Assembly (NCBI RefSeq): GCF_002776525.5
Contig: NC_045443.1
Coordinates: 52,193,216-52,257,215 of the forward strand
DNA: 64,000 bases
Reading direction: 5' to 3'
Origin: Piliocolobus tephrosceles
Lineage: Eukaryota; Chordata; Mammalia; Primates; Cercopithecidae
The position numbers and the translations under genes were made by a program. Position 1 is the first letter of the stretch; each line of letters begins with the position of its first letter. Positions 45,851 to 59,124 of this stretch are shown in pieces. A model generated the notes under the pieces. It was not told the DNA's origin and ran no database searches. It saw only the letters and a program-made list of their open reading frames with translations.

Positions 45851-48554
45851 CAGTTACTTTATAGCCCGGCCCTATTGCTTAATCTTTTTTAGCATATTTT
45901 AGGACAGATGAGACTAACAATAATGGTCTAACTCCTTCATAGGTCGAATGGATCTAATCTCATCAGATCAGATTGCTTTGTAAATTAAAGGTGTTACGCT
46001 GTGGTGCTGCAGGGAGGGGCTGAAATTACTCTGTTTTCTTAAGATTTGGGAACGCTTTGGCTCTGTCTCAGACCCTTCAAGTGTATTTTCTTCATTCTGA
46101 GAGATTCTACTTGAGCATTTGTCTCTGCTACTCATGAGTAAGGGAAGACACCTTCAGATCTTATCCAACCTTGCAATTTCATATAAGGGAAGACTGGATT
46201 CTTGAACAAGGAAGTAACTTGCCCTGGGACATACCTGAGTCATAGCAGCAGAACCTAGGACTCTTGCTTCTTTTCACTACACAACAATGCATAAAATATT
46301 CACTGATAAGCCAAGCCTTTTCACTCAGGAGCAGCTCTAAGTGCACTCGCTCTAGAAAGCCACCTTTACTCTGGGACTACTATTTCTATTACAGTCCACA
46401 CACTGATTGTTGCCTTGACAGTGCTAAATTATTTCTGATATCAGTTATCCAAGGTTGCCTTTCCCATGTGTCTGTGCTCCTCTGGGGCCTTGGACATCCA
46501 GAGACAGGGCAGACTGTCTGGCCACCCAGAAACAGGATTGCTTTTCTGAGTTCTTGTACACTGATCTCTGCTTACCTGCTGTGGTTTGTTTCTTCATCTC
46601 ACAGAGGAGAGTGAAGATTTGATAGTTCTGGGGCCCTGATAAAAGAACTGTAGCAGTCTGGGCAGGGTGACCCCGAACTTGATCCTAATAGTCCCATGGG
46701 CTAATCCCAACCTCTCTTCCCCCGCCACCATCTCAGGAGGTCAGGCAGTGAGGTTGCTGACGTTGGTGTGGGGGTGGGAGCGGGATTTTGAGCATCCCTC
46801 CCTGTCAGCTGGTGTCTGTTTTCATGGCAGATGGTGGGTGGTGACGTGGCTCTATTGTCCTCCCTTGCCTGCCCTGGAGGGAGATTTCCTTTGCCAACAA
46901 ATGTGCTATACTTCCAGAGGAAATGGCATCTGCCTCTGAGGGCACGTCCAGAAGGCATCTCTAGCATCTCCATTGCCTCCCTTGGCCTGAAAGCCACTCT
47001 GGGCTCCTTTAAGTCACAATGAGTAACCTGTTGTTCTTAGTTGGCTGGAAGGGCTATAGCAAATGAGTGAATTTAACCTTCCTCAGGAGGCACTAAATTT
47101 AGACATCAGCATGGACTTTTTAAATATAAGGATGATTAGATATGACTTAACAAGGTAAAACATTTGAAATGTATGGATAATCATGCCCGCTTTCCCACTC
47201 CATGCTCTTCGTCTCAGGTACCAGTCTCTGTCCCAATACTGTGATATTTCCCGTTAAGATTGCACAGTAGTAATCCTACCTTTAGATAGTGGAAAATGGA
47301 GAAATGGAAAAATGGATGGCTTTCTGAATGTTCAGTCGTGCTTAAATTTTAACATGTATGAGAATTGCTTATGTGCTTATATTTGTGTGGGAAGGATAGG
47401 AGAGCTTGCAAAGATGAATGTTTTGGTCTATGTCAGCAGATTCGTAGTAGGCATGGCTACCTTAGGGTATGCATTTTATGTGTGTGTGAGAACCTCCATG
47501 ACAGTAAATTTAAATAGTATTTTCTATAGTTTTAGACAGAGGTTATTCATTTAACAGACAAAAAATGTTTTGGAGGAGGATGAAATAGAGAAAAGGTAGG
47601 AAGACTCGTTGCTAATGGAGGGCAGAGGAAGGAGGCAAGAGACGTGCAGTTAGATAAGAAAAGAAAAGGGTGGGGGGACTCTGGAAATTAAAGAGCGCAA
47701 CCACTTGTGCAGAAGGATGTTCTGGAGACTATATGATGAAAGGTGAAGTGAAGGGATTTGGCAGTCTCATCTAATGTGGGAAGTAATCGGGATGTCGAGC
47801 CCCTTCAAAATAATGCTATTACATTGTTCTTTGGATTAAGCTAAATTAAAATGAAAACAGTGCTCTAGTGAATGGAAGCTGTTTAACGTAGGAGCTAAAA
47901 CTTGGAGCTTTTCTTCAGGACCACACAGGTTCTAGGACCCTGAGATATCCCTGCTCCTAGGCAGCTACTAGAATAATATTAATAATTACAATAATAATAA
48001 TTTATATTTATAGAATGGTGGAATGGTTGGGATATTAGGATATCCATTTGGCTACTGAATCAAAGAAATTCAAAATAGTCATTGCGTAAACACAGCAGGT
48101 TATTTTTCTCTTATAAAATGTCTAGAAAGTGTGATCAGGAATGATGGGGTAACTACACAGTTATCAGAGACTCAGGATCCTTCTGTCTATTTTTTTGCCA
48201 TCTTAACATGAGGTTTTTATTCATCTTTCAGATGGCTGTCCTAGATGCTTCTTTCATAGTCACATTCCAGGTAGTATGCAGGATAGACGCCAGGGGTAGG
48301 GTGGAGAGAGGAGAGGCACAAACTTGCTGTATAAGAGCATGAGCTGTAAATTACTGTATACCAATGGCCTGAACCTAGGCATACATGGCTGCGAGAGTGC
48401 TGAGCAACCCTATGTCTAGCTTCCCCTTATATTCTACATAAGAAGTGAAAAAACAGATATTGAAGACTGTCAGTGATCTTTCCCACAAGCAGGTTATAGT
48501 TATCTAAGATCTAACACGTGAATCATATCTTCTTAGAGTGAGACAAGTAAGATG
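45851..48554. other. Intergenic DNA, little recognised
   Basis: A MIR-like scrap may occur on the - strand at about 46190-46265 (GGAAGTAACTTGCCCTGGGACATAC). There is an AATAATAATAATTTATATTT patch at about 47990-48010. Several open frames (46264-46614, 46667-46939, 47312-47554) have no recognisable similarity. Confidence 0.4.
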
Positions 48555-48670
48555 GTTACTAGTATTTCCATTTTCAGTTGAGAAAACTAGGAATATAAGT
48601 GGTAAGTGACTGAGTTTGGCTTGGAATTCAGGTCTTTTGACCAGGTATGTCCTGTTCTTTCCACTACGTT
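48555..48670 (-). mobile_element. MIR SINE fragment (reverse orientation)
   Basis: CATTTTCAGTTGAGAAAACTAGGAATATAAGTGGTAAGTGACTGAG and TTGGAATTCAGGTCTTTTGACC follow the MIR complement. Confidence 0.5.
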
Positions 48671-50019
48671 GGGATGTTTTCCACTAAAGTAATGTGAAGG
48701 CAGAACTCTCCTGACCTTCCTGATTGTTCTCAGCAACTAAGAACAACTCACATTGCTCTGGCACCTTCAAATTTAGTTAATCCCCCCTTTACTCTCCTCC
48801 CTACCCTAGTTCATACTCCATCCCTCTATGCTTGATTAAAGAGAAGTTTCTAGGTCCCTTGCTTTGAGCTCAACAGCTGCCAGGAATGAGAGGGCTATAC
48901 TTTGTGGTTATTTTAATACCTGTTTTGGGAGAAGCCTCTCTCTCAGTTTAATCCTTGACAGATAAACTAACAGTAGAGAGATTGGGAGTTATTTGCGAAG
49001 ACTTGCTGGCTGTAGGAGATTGGGCCGTTGTTAATCTTTTCAGCTGAGGTTGGGGGCGCCCATTTTAATCAGAATTTGTGCAGGAATAATCCTTTCTTTA
49101 AATTCTGACCCAATCCCTCCAATAATTACAATCAGGGCAGTGCTCTTTGGAAGCCAATGTGTTAATATGGCGTTTAAAGGGATAAAACAGGCCGACTGAA
49201 ATACTACTGTAAGAGTACCTGACAAGGGCAGTACCCTTGACAACTTAAGGTTTCCATGGCTGAAGGAGTCTAGAAGTTACCATTCTTCCAGTTGTGTCTG
49301 GGACTTATTTGAAGTTATCTCACAAGTAATTTTGGATAAGGAGAACCAAAATAAAAATAATTATGACTTTCTAGAAAATTTTACTCAAAGAAAACATAAA
49401 AAAGAAGCAAAAAGAATTTAAATACGGATCTACAGAGAGGACTTCTTATGATGGAACCACTGAGTAAATGCATAACTGTGTTTGGGTGGAGAGAGAAGAG
49501 ATCCCTCAGCTATAAGGGAAGAGACAAAGTAGATTAATTCAAGATGTTTGAGAAACAGATACCAAGATATAAATTAGACAAGCAAGAGAAGTTTGTGGGG
49601 AGGAATGCCTATGACAGGTAAGGGAAAGATAATATGAGTAGCTAGGGACAGCCTTCAGATAGTGGTCTGATACCTATACAAGCAGAGGAAAAGGAAGGAT
49701 TGTGCAGAAAAGGACCCGAAACTGCAGCATGGTTCTAAGACGGTTTCAGGCATGCCAGTGGGGAGGCTGAGTCAAAATTGTCTGTTGGAGGAGTCCTGTA
49801 CGCTATAGGACCTGTGCTGTGCTGAGTCACTGCTGGGAGCAGCACAGGGGTAATGTGGTCTCCCTGCATATACAGCGGCGTGTCCAAGAGGGACCAAACT
49901 GGACTTGTCAGTCAATTATGTTCTCTGCAGTAAGTTTTCTTGCAGAAGATCTATGTGGTATAGTTCCACGGCCATCACACGAGGGTTCCCTGCTCTTTGT
50001 CTTTGGGGAATTTCCTTCC
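48671..50019. other. Intergenic DNA, nothing recognised
   Basis: A stretch at 49,040-49,240 is free of known repeats and contains CCAATAATTACAATCAGG (49118-49135). It is mentioned in the findings as a possible regulatory element. No gene is seen. Confidence 0.4.
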
Positions 50020-50110
50020 TTATCTGGGCTTCAGTTTCCTTATTTACAAAACAAAGTGGTTAAGGCTAGATGATCTTTAGGGCTTCTGCATCACTTTCAT
50101 TTTCTAATTT
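50020..50110 (+). mobile_element. MIR/L3-type remnant
   Basis: GGGCTTCAGTTTCCTTATTTACAAAACAAAGTGGTTAAGGCTAGATGATCTTTAGGGCTTC is a common ancient-repeat 3' end. Confidence 0.5.
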
Positions 50111-51559
50111 TGCAGAGTCCCAACCTTTGATCCCCAAATGGTGGGTGTGTGTGTTGGGCAGGGAATGCAGGCGGTGGGGGAGGTTGTCATGGAGAGAAAT
50201 GGATTAATGGCTAGGAGGAAAGACAGATCACTGTCAGGTGCCTTCTTTCTGTCTGAGCCTACCCGTTTTTCTGGGCTCCAACCTGGGTTGAGGGCTGGGC
50301 TGGCCACAGCTTCAGCCTAATCTAATCTAGTCTATCAGAGAGGTAATGAACTATAAAAGTGTGGATTCAATTACAATTAGAGGGGAGTTTTGTGTTGGCT
50401 GGAGTCTGGTGCTAGTCAGAGAATAGAAACTCAGGCTGAGCTGAAAGGCCCATCTGTGCTAGCAAGGTCTGCCGTTAGGGGCTGGGTAAAACCTTACCAA
50501 ACACAATGAGGAAAGAACAGTACCCCTATCAATAATTTTATTTTAAGGAGAAAAAGTATTCACTCTTTAGATTCTGCCTGTTTTTCATGACAAGGTAAGA
50601 GGAAATAATTTTTTTCTTAGGTTGTCTTACCCGCATTCTCTGGATAGAGCCCAAATACACCCAGAGCTTCCACGAATCTGACTTTTCCTTCTCTATCAAA
50701 GTCTCCTGGACCCTCCGCTTCAGCCCTCCTCCCTTCTCTTCCTAAATGGTAAAGATTGAGGCAATGGGTTGCTTGTCCTTTGGATTTTGAGAAAAGTCTT
50801 ATCCTGTTGGAACCCCAACAAATTCTGCCACAGAGCTTCCTGAGCACTCATTTGCCCTTTATGTCTGTCACAGTGTAGTTCACATTTGTACTCATTTTTC
50901 AAGGTTCAGGGAAAGGATATTTGCTCAGAATGCACCCTCAGGAGACTCTTAAAGAATTGTGATTTTTTTTTTTTTTCCTGAGCATCCAGGAAACTCTCAA
51001 TGAGATCTATCATATTCTGCCTTCCATTAGAGATATTTACATACTTATTTTACTCATTTTTTACTTCAATGATTTTTTTTTTTACTACTCTCTGCATCCT
51101 CTGTACTGAGCCCATCTTTAACTAGCATTTAATTGTCATTAAACACAGGTTTACTGAGAACGATAAATACATATGTGAGAGAGATTGTTTTCTCTGTTCT
51201 CTTTTGCTTCATTGTTACCCTTCTTTCTTGTTTCTTTGGCTAATTTTCCTTTCCAAAGAGCAAATTGAGCAAGACAATTAAAAACAGTAAATTTTTAAAA
51301 ATGATGTTTTTTTCTTCTTTTGCCATGCCATTTGCCCTTCCACTGTTCCTTGACCCATAATTGTTCTTACCTGAGATCCTTTAATTTAAAGTATCAGTGT
51401 GGGGAGCCCCACAGCAATATTTGGCTTTCCTGAAATTCTGTATAAATTTAGACAAGGCTTTCTCAGTATTCATCCACCCATATGCCAATGGGTTAACATT
51501 ATTTGTATATGCTATTTTTTAATTTTTAACTTTTGTTAAACAAGTGATAAGAGTTATCC
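50111..51559. other. Intergenic DNA, possible L2 remnant
   Basis: A decayed L2 may lie at about 50885-51115 (CATTTTTCAAGGTTCAGGG ... CTTATTTTACTCATTT). Short T-runs are at 50963-50976 and 51070-51081. No gene is identified. Confidence 0.35.
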
Positions 51560-51725
51560 TTCATCCCAGCTGTGCCCCTTACTAACAGTATAATCTTGGG
51601 CATACAAGAGTTCTCTGTGTCTCAGTTTCCTTATGTGTAAAATGGGTAAAATAATTTTATCTTTGTTAGAGATCTGTTGTGAATATATTGTGCATAGCAA
51701 ATGATATATATTTGCCTTTTTATTG
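51560..51725 (+). mobile_element. MIR SINE
   Basis: AGCTGTGCCCCTTACTAACAGTATAATCTTGGGCATACAAGAG, TCTCAGTTTCCTTATGTGTAAAATGGGTAAAATAATTTTA and TGTTGTGAATATATTGTGCATAGCAAA match MIR. Confidence 0.8.
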
Positions 51726-51840
51726 CTATTATAAAAATTATTCAAAACAGAAAATATTTTTAAAAAACTATAATAGTCATTCAGAGCCCATTACCATGCG
51801 CCCAGGTTTCTTTTGAGAAATTTTTTAAAAATGGCTAAAA

Positions 51841-51907
51841 TCAAGATAGCACTACTGCACTCCAGAGTGAGACTCCGTCTCAAAAAAAAAAAAAAAAAAA
51901 AAAAAAA
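51841..51907 (+). mobile_element. Alu 3'-end scrap with long A-tail
   Basis: Only the last part of an Alu remains (GCACTACTGCACTCCAG ... GAGTGAGACTCCGTCTC), followed by about 26 A. AAAAATGGCTAA before and AAAAAAGGCTAA after look like a duplication, which suggests integration of a very short 5'-truncated copy. Confidence 0.85.
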
Positions 51908-51912
51908 GGCTA

Positions 51913-53574
51913 ATTTTTTTTTTTCTTCTTTCAAAGGATACATATATGTCAGGGACTGAACCAATAATATTGTGAGGATTTATAGAATGTCAAAAAGGAG
52001 AGGTCTCTGCCTTCACATAGCCCTGATTTAACTTGAATTGAAGAGCAATTCCAAGATTAGATCCTGGTGACAGCTTAAAAATGCCTATGGTACAGAATTT
52101 TCTGATTCTGGCAATTTCTTGAGATGATAGATGTCTTTGGACACATCCAACTGTAATTGAAAAATACCTGGGTCACGTAGGAAGTGAGGATTGACGCACT
52201 CTGTTATGGAGTGGGAACCACAGAGAGAAGGGCTGCTGCTTATTTTAAAATCAAGTAAATAACATGAAAATCAGATGCAAAATAAAACTCAGATTAGCAT
52301 ATAATCACATTAGCAGACTAATTGAGTCAGGAGCTCAACACTTTGTGTAATAAGGTTGCACCCTTCAAAGGGAGAATAAGAGAAAGTCCAAATTGTTTAT
52401 CCATCCTTCTATTTCAATGCAGAGCAGAGGGTCCTGAGACCAGATGTGGCCAGAGTCCCATCCGGGCAGTTAGCACAGTATCACTTACTCTAGGGGACCT
52501 ATAAGAGGGGATTAGGGGTCATCGACTGAGTGTGGCAGCCCCCTAAGGCCTGAGGGATTAGCATCTAATGCATCCAGCTTTGCAGAAAATAGGGCTCAGA
52601 TGAGGATCTAACCTCCTTTATTCTTCTTTGTTTTTCAAAAGCTCTAAGAGTAAGAGGGTTTCTTTTTCTTTTCATACAGTGAAGTCCTTCCATCCCGAGA
52701 AGCAGGGGTGGGGATGGCGATGCGGGATCTACAGGTGATCTAACAGCTCTGAAACAGAATTTATTTTCCTTCTATCCATATTTCTCTTCCTTCTGGGCTT
52801 TTGTTCTTCCAGCCAAATTTCCCTTTATCCTCTTCTCCTCTTACATGCCTGACACCAAATATTTATTTTTTAACCGAAACCAGTTTCTTTGCTCCTCTTA
52901 AGTTCTCAAAGGAAACATCATAACATCTCTTACCTTCTAGCACCCTCAACTTACTTGAATCAGTTGTTAATGTTGTAACCTTTGCTTTGCTTTCAGTCAT
53001 TCAAAAGATATACTCCTAATTTCTGCTACCAAAATCATCAAAATATATTGAAGGTGATGAGAATATTACAGACTAGAATTTAAGGCAGTGATGTATAGGC
53101 TGACTATAAATTCATCCAGTCCAGCGAAAGGAACTGTAAGTAAAATGTGTAAGATGAAGTTATAAGATATTTAACAAGGTGTTTATGAACCTGGATCTAG
53201 TATAAGATGAAAAAGCTATAATCCATGGCTACTCACCTTTATAACAGTGTTCTTTTCACTATACTTCTCTGTGTATAATTGTTTTCTAATTTAATTTCCC
53301 TCTGATTATTTTTTAAAATAACTCATAAAGTTGCAATGCTTACAACTTATCTACCTCTTCTATAGAGAAAGAGTTCAGGTTGACAGTGGAACATTTTGTC
53401 CTCATTTTTTTTTCTCCCTCAAATTTGCATTACATGTTATTCAAGGGAATCAGAAATTTCTGTGAAAGACTCATATCTCCTGCCCTTTTCTCTGAGACAT
53501 AGGAAAAGCACAATAGCAGAAACTGAAGCATAAATTTCTTAATAATTCTATGAGCTTAGTGAGAACATAAGGGA
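51913..53574. other. Intergenic DNA, nothing recognised
   Basis: An AT-rich piece with several TAAT/ATTA cores lies at 52,240-52,330 (GATTAGCATATAATCACATTAGC). No repeat or gene could be named. Confidence 0.4.
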
Positions 53575-53765
53575 CCATGGAAAAAGCATCAGAGTTGAGC
53601 CGGGGTTCCAGTAACACTTCTAATACTAACTACTGTGGGCAGTTAGCAAGCTCCACAACCGAGCTTCAGATTTCATTATCTGTAACTGTGAGAAGGCTTG
53701 ACCCTCCCAGAATGGTTTTGAGAATGAAGGTTTTATACTGTATATATAAAATGGCTGGCATGCAG
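53575..53765 (+). mobile_element. MIR SINE
   Basis: ATGGAAAAAGCATCAGAGTTGAGCCGGGGTTCCAGTAACACTTC, CAGATTTCATTATCTGTAACTGTGAGAA and GGTTTTGAGAATGAAGGTTTTATA follow MIR order. Confidence 0.6.
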
Positions 53766-54298
53766 AAGTCACCAACAAAGTGGTAATCTGTAGGCAAATA
53801 TGCTTTGTAACCACCCACTGTATAAGCTACTTTATACTTCGTGGACCTGACATGACAGCAGGGGAATTTAAAGGAAGAACATAGCACAGCATAACCTATG
53901 CTCCAATGACATCTGTAATCTTGAGAAATGGCCAGAATAAAACAATTCAAAAAACTGTCACCAGGATCTAGTCTTGGAATACAAACATAAGGCCCTGCTG
54001 AATCCTTCAAGGGCATTTATGTCTTGAATACAAATACAATACAAAGACAGAGTATTACATAGCCACAGAAAATGTGATATTTGCTAATGTGTAAGTATTG
54101 ACTCAGTACTACATGACGCAGAGAAAGGTCTGTACAGAGAGAAGTCAGAGTTATAAAGATGTTTAAGCTGTACCTAAAACAGTGAAAACAGAAGTAGTCT
54201 GAGCAGTGGGAATGGCAGGGAAAACAGAAACTCGAAAGTAGTTAGGGTGTCCTGGTAAGAGGCAATATTCTAAGGTACCAGTACATAGATTGGTAGTC

Positions 54299-54300
<2 letters not shown>
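53766..54300. other. Intergenic DNA, nothing recognised
   Basis: No named element. The open frame on the - strand (53666-54016) has no recognisable similarity. Confidence 0.4.
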
Positions 54301-54345
<45 letters not shown>

Positions 54346-54356
54346 CGTGTGTGTGT
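54301..54356. repeat. (TG)n microsatellite
   Basis: About 22 uninterrupted TG units, then GCGTGTGTGTG. It is long enough to be highly variable between individuals. Histidine/threonine repeats in frames on the - strand are by-products. Confidence 0.97.
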
Positions 54357-57300
54357 TCAAGTCTGGTTACGGATGAGATCGGGTAAACTATGATCAACCT
54401 CAGGTGTTTGGATTTGGCCCTGCTGACCATGGGGAGACCTTGTGGCATTTCTACACAAAGAAGTGACAAGATTCAATGTCAGTGGCCATACACTAGCTCT
54501 GCGAATGGTATATTTTGGTGTAGTTGCCCTTAACAAAGCATCGTTTCCTGGAGGAGAGTTTGTTGTCTTCTTAGGGTGGCATATTTTCACCAAAACTTGT
54601 GTAGGGAGCTGTAGATTGCTCACTGCCTCTTTGACAAGTGGAGGGTGGGTCAGAAGCAGGGATGGCCCCAGATCTGGTTTCTGCTCCTGTCCCTCTGCAG
54701 GCCCATGAGAAACTTTTTCAAGGTGCCGGTCTGGTATTCATACCCCATCTGTCATGACTCCAGTCTCAGTCCTGACTCTCATTAGAGCCGTGGGCAGAGC
54801 TGCCCTTTTCAGGGCTACCTCCACCTCCCTCTCATCCAGCCTCTACACCCGAACAATCAGACCAGAGTCAAGTTGATTGTTTCCTATGGAAATCAGCCAT
54901 GTGGAGCCCTGGGGGAATAGCTCTGCTCTCTTATGTTCATTTTCTTCCAGTGTGGACAGGGATTGGGGAGGGCAGCTTCTAGCCCTTCACATATGCCAGA
55001 GAGAGTCTGAGACAGAAAAATAGAAGAGAGACCTGGAAGTATAGGCAGGGGTTTAGGGTGGAAAAGGGCAAGAAAGTAACAATAGAATTGCTTGCCTATG
55101 TCACAGACAATTTTGTTTGGGAAGAATCTCGTATTTCTAGGGCTATGGGAACTGAGAGGGCAGCCTCATAGCTAGCTATCCTAAATATTAGCATGTTAGG
55201 GCATTAGCATAAAGGTGGCATGAGTAGACACCTCATTCATTTTACTATTACCCCCCAAATGCCACAAGTGAACAGAACATCATGCAAATTTGTAGGTCAT
55301 ATGTTTATCTTTGTTCTGCTAGACGTAACTGAATGGATTTTTGTATTAGTTACTCAGTGATGTTCAAAGAGGCAGAATGTTTGGCATGCAGATAAAATAT
55401 CTGCAGATTTGACGATTGGTTTTTATACTTCATCTGATTACTCACTTTGAATCTCCCACATTACTTTCAAACTTCAGTAGAATTGCTTTGCAATTTGATA
55501 TATACATACATTATTTATTTTATTTTGTTTTTATTTTTCACTTTGTTTCCTTGACATCTTGTTACATATTTAAAACTTTCCTAGATATACCTTGTCCATA
55601 GCCCTTACTACTCATCTCTCTATCCCATCTTTTGTCAATGAAAGCAAACATGATTTACTGTATAACTGTATTCTTTTAAAAATCCAAACTTGATGTATTT
55701 ATGAAGAAAACTTTTTATAATATAAAATTAGGAATACTCCTGCTCATCAGAGACATTGGTGCAAATTCAAGGCTGAGATCAGCTCAGGGACTAGGTGTTC
55801 TCCCCAGGGGGTGATATGGATGGATGGTGGGGTTGGCAGTTGGATCAGAGGATGACAGAAGGGACAGATCTAGGCAGCTGAGACTTTGATTCTTTGATTG
55901 GATTTGAGAAACTTAGACAGAGAATAACCATGTCCCTTTCTTTGTCTTTCTTGGTGCTTAATCTTTGACAGCATGTTTTGGAACACTTTTTAAAAGGAAT
56001 TACAAGACCTTCCTAATTTCTTATTGAAGTAAGTAGTAATATTGAGAATAGTCCAACATTCAAAGCCTCCACACAACAGTCTTAATCTACCACTCCAATC
56101 ACTTATTCAAATACTTCCTAATAATGTACTTTATATACTTGCCAAATCAGGCCATATTTTTTTCACCATTTAATGCAGACTTGGCTTTTGGGTTTTCTTA
56201 GTTCAGTGCTTTTGCTCTTATGTATCCCTTTGCTTGAGATTCTTGTTTTTTTCAAGCTCCCTTTTCTCCCCTCCATGAACTATTTCAATCTTGCCTGACT
56301 TCTTGAAATCAGCTAAATGGGTTCTGGCTCCTTTCTTTAAGTCTTCATGATAGTTTGTTACTTCATCTGTTATTTATCACTTTTTAATCTTAAATTTCTT
56401 TTTTTTTAAATTGAATTCCCAACTGTAGTTCAGACCCTCATTTAGAGAAGTGGGTAGCCTCCTTTAATTCAAACCATCCCCATTCTCATCTCATCAGACC
56501 CTCATGCCTGAAAAATATATGATCTCCCATATATATATATATGTATATAACTGTATATATAATGAATTTAAGTGCCTTTTCCTCTTCGAAATTTACAGTT
56601 TTAACAGGTATTGATTGATTGGCAAAGTGGTACAGATTATACGTGCTTTCTTGCTCCATCAGTAAGGGCATAATTTATGATTGTTGGGGTCAGGAACTAG
56701 CGTTTAAAAATAATGTTTTACTCATTGAATCTGTCCCACATATATTTATTTGAATTATAAACAAATGTCTAGAGTGTTCTTTACTTCCGTAAAGTTTAAA
56801 ATGAGTCTGTTCTTTCCTCCATGCCCTCCCCATTTAGCAGTGATCCTTGTGACTGTGGCATCCATCCCTGAACCTGGGCCTCAGCTTGCTGGGAGCTGAA
56901 CTTTCCAGAGAGGGCTGCAGATGCTGGGAGGGTGACAGATGGCTCCGCAGCAGCAACAGTTTGAGGAAGGAGTCATTGAGGGGCATCCAGGAGGGGCGTG
57001 TATCAGACCTTCCTACTGCGTAGAAGAAAAGACCCAAGGGGGTATACATACCAGGGGTTACTTTATAGACAGGGTTTTGCAAATTTGGACTAAGGAAACA
57101 AGTGCAAAATAAAAAGCTTATTCCTTGCCAAAGACTTATTTTTCACTCTCTTCACCATCTTCAGAAGCCTCTGCACAGGTTACTTGGTTCCTTCTGTCTC
57201 TTCCTGGTCAGCCTCTCTTTGTAACTTCAGACAGAGTTCTTTTCTGATTTAACAGGTTCTGAGAGGGGTCAACACCTCTCACACCCAGGGCTAAGGCCCT

Positions 57301-57877
57301 AACCTGACACCTGAGCTCTGGGTCATGATTTCTAGAATGCTGGTGTTTCAGGGCTGGAAGAATGCTAAGGGGCACCGAGATTTGAACCCCGAAAGTCCAA
57401 AGAAGGATCCTGCAGTGGCAGGAATGACCAGGGCGTGGACAGGATTGGAGGCCTGCTATGATTTTGTTTCCATGTGTACTTCTGAGCAAATGATTAAATC
57501 TCAGGGCTTAATCGTGCTGTTGAGAGTCTGTTCACTCGCATTCAGCCCTGGCCTAGTCCCTCCTGATGGGGCCATTAACTCTGGAAATCCTAAACCCTCT
57601 AAGCCATTCACACTAGCTCCGCAGGATTACACTGGGTATCCACCTAGTGGCTGGCAAGGAAAACTGCAGCTTGGAAAGGCTCAATCACCTTCTCCATAGG
57701 CTGTTGGGAGAGAGAACAGAGAGGAGCAGCACCAAGGCCCAGCCATCCAGCCCACACTCCCCAGACCTGTCCCCAGTCAGTTGATTCCAGCATCTTGTAA
57801 CACTTTTCATTCAAGCAAGTTCTTCTGAAGCACCAATCATACCACCTTCACAAGAGGCTAAACCTACCAATTTATTT
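54357..57877. other. Intergenic DNA, little recognised
   Basis: A (TA)n patch lies at about 56528-56563. A decayed L2 is possible at about 56060-56390. A phrase GAGATTTGAACCCCGAAAGTCC at 57377-57398 resembles the B-box part of MIR in reverse. No gene is identified; the 124-codon open frame at 57325-57699 is unrecognised. Confidence 0.35.
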
Positions 57878-58176
57878 TATTTTATTTTATTTTTTTAGAC
57901 TGCGTCTCCTTTCTTGTTCAGGCTGGAGTGCAGTGGCGAGAGCTCGGCTCACTGCAACCTCCACCTCTGGGGTTCGAGTAATTCTCCTGCCTCAGCCTCC
58001 TGAGTAGCTGAGATTACAGGCGTGAACCACCATGCCTGGCTAAGTTTTGTATTTTTAGTAGAGATGGGGTTTCATTATGTTGGCCAGGCTGGTCTTGAAC
58101 TCCTGACTTCAAGTGATCCTCCTGCCTTGACCTCCCAAAGTGCTGGGATTACAGGTGTGAGCCACTGGGCCCAGCC
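57878..58176 (-). mobile_element. Alu (reverse orientation), old
   Basis: The complement of an Alu with a (TTTTA)-type tail, ending GAGCCACTGGGCCCAGCC. Divergence suggests AluJ or old AluS. The flanks TACCAATTTATTT (57865-57877) and TATGAATTTATTT (58177-58189) match at 11 of 13 positions. Confidence 0.94.
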
Positions 58177-58489
58177 TATGAATTTATTTAAATACACCAT
58201 GGATCAAGTTTTAGCCTCTTTTTCTGCAAGAGTGTGATCAAGTTAGTGGTTGTGTGGTCTAGGATATTGGACTTGAGTACGGCTTGGACAAATGAGTTTG
58301 TTGAAAATCCATTTCCAAATTATTAAAATGAAGATGATATTTTTTCTGTTTTACCAAATGATGAATGCTTTACAGTTCACAGAAGTGTTTAAAAATATTT
58401 ATATAATACACAGTGGTATGGTAGATGGTCAAGAGATACTGTTGACATGAAAATGTAGTTTATACTGCTGAGAAGTTTCATATTATTGA

Positions 58490-58660
58490 GGATCTTCATC
58501 CTAACAGAATTCTGAGGGAGATCTGAGGTGATTCTACCCACTTCCTAGCTGGGAAATCTGAGGTACTGAATGAGAAAGTGACTTACCACCAAACCAGTAA
58601 GCATCAAAATAAAATTAGAGCCTGGCTTCTTCTCATGACCCTCCAAGCACCATCCATTAG
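58490..58660 (-). mobile_element. MIR SINE fragment (reverse orientation)
   Basis: AGCTGGGAAATCTGAGGTACTGAATGAGAAAGTGACTTACC and AAATTAGAGCCTGGCTTCTTCTC follow the MIR complement. Confidence 0.5.
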
Positions 58661-58879
58661 ATGACACTGTCTTCAGCCATCCTAACATAGATTCACCCAT
58701 GAAATGATGGTACAGTACCTGTTTCTTGCACATGCCTGAGTCTAAAGTGAGAATTCAGGTATCCTTTGACTTTGAAGAAGTAGAGGTAAGTTTCCCCGAC
58801 CACCCCATCAAGGATGTTTGTGAATTTTTTTTCAAAAACAAATTTTTCTGAGTCCCAGCTGAAGGACTGGAGGGGGAAA

Positions 58880-58985
58880 ATACTTACTGAGCTTAACTAT
58901 GTGCTGGTGACTGAGATAACTGGGTTATTTTACATGTATGATTCTGACTTTAATCCCAACAATAATTCTAGAGAGAAAATGTAAT
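58880..58985 (-). mobile_element. MIR fragment (reverse orientation)
   Basis: ATACTTACTGAGCTTAACTATGTGCTGGTGACTGAG ... TTAATCCCAACAATAATTCTAGAG is the 3' end of MIR in reverse. Confidence 0.6.
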
Positions 58986-59124
58986 GAAAGAAACCAAGTT
59001 ATATTACAATGAGAGAGATACAGAAGAATTTTCTGACTTAGATTGTCAAATATTGGAAGAAATATTGGACAAATAAGGCTCATGCAATTTCCTTCTCAAC
59101 CATTTTAGATCTTGAAGGGGCAAA

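Noticed and set aside
54163..54469. His/Thr-repeat peptides on the - strand
   Set aside because: They are produced by translation through the (TG)n microsatellite.
57377..57398. tRNA-like B-box phrase (GAGATTTGAACCCCG)
   Set aside because: No partner A box or cloverleaf stems at the right spacing. MIR SINEs contain the same tRNA-derived phrase, so an old MIR scrap is more likely.
57325..57699. 124-codon frame as a processed pseudogene
   Set aside because: No recognisable parent protein, no A-tail and no target duplication could be seen.
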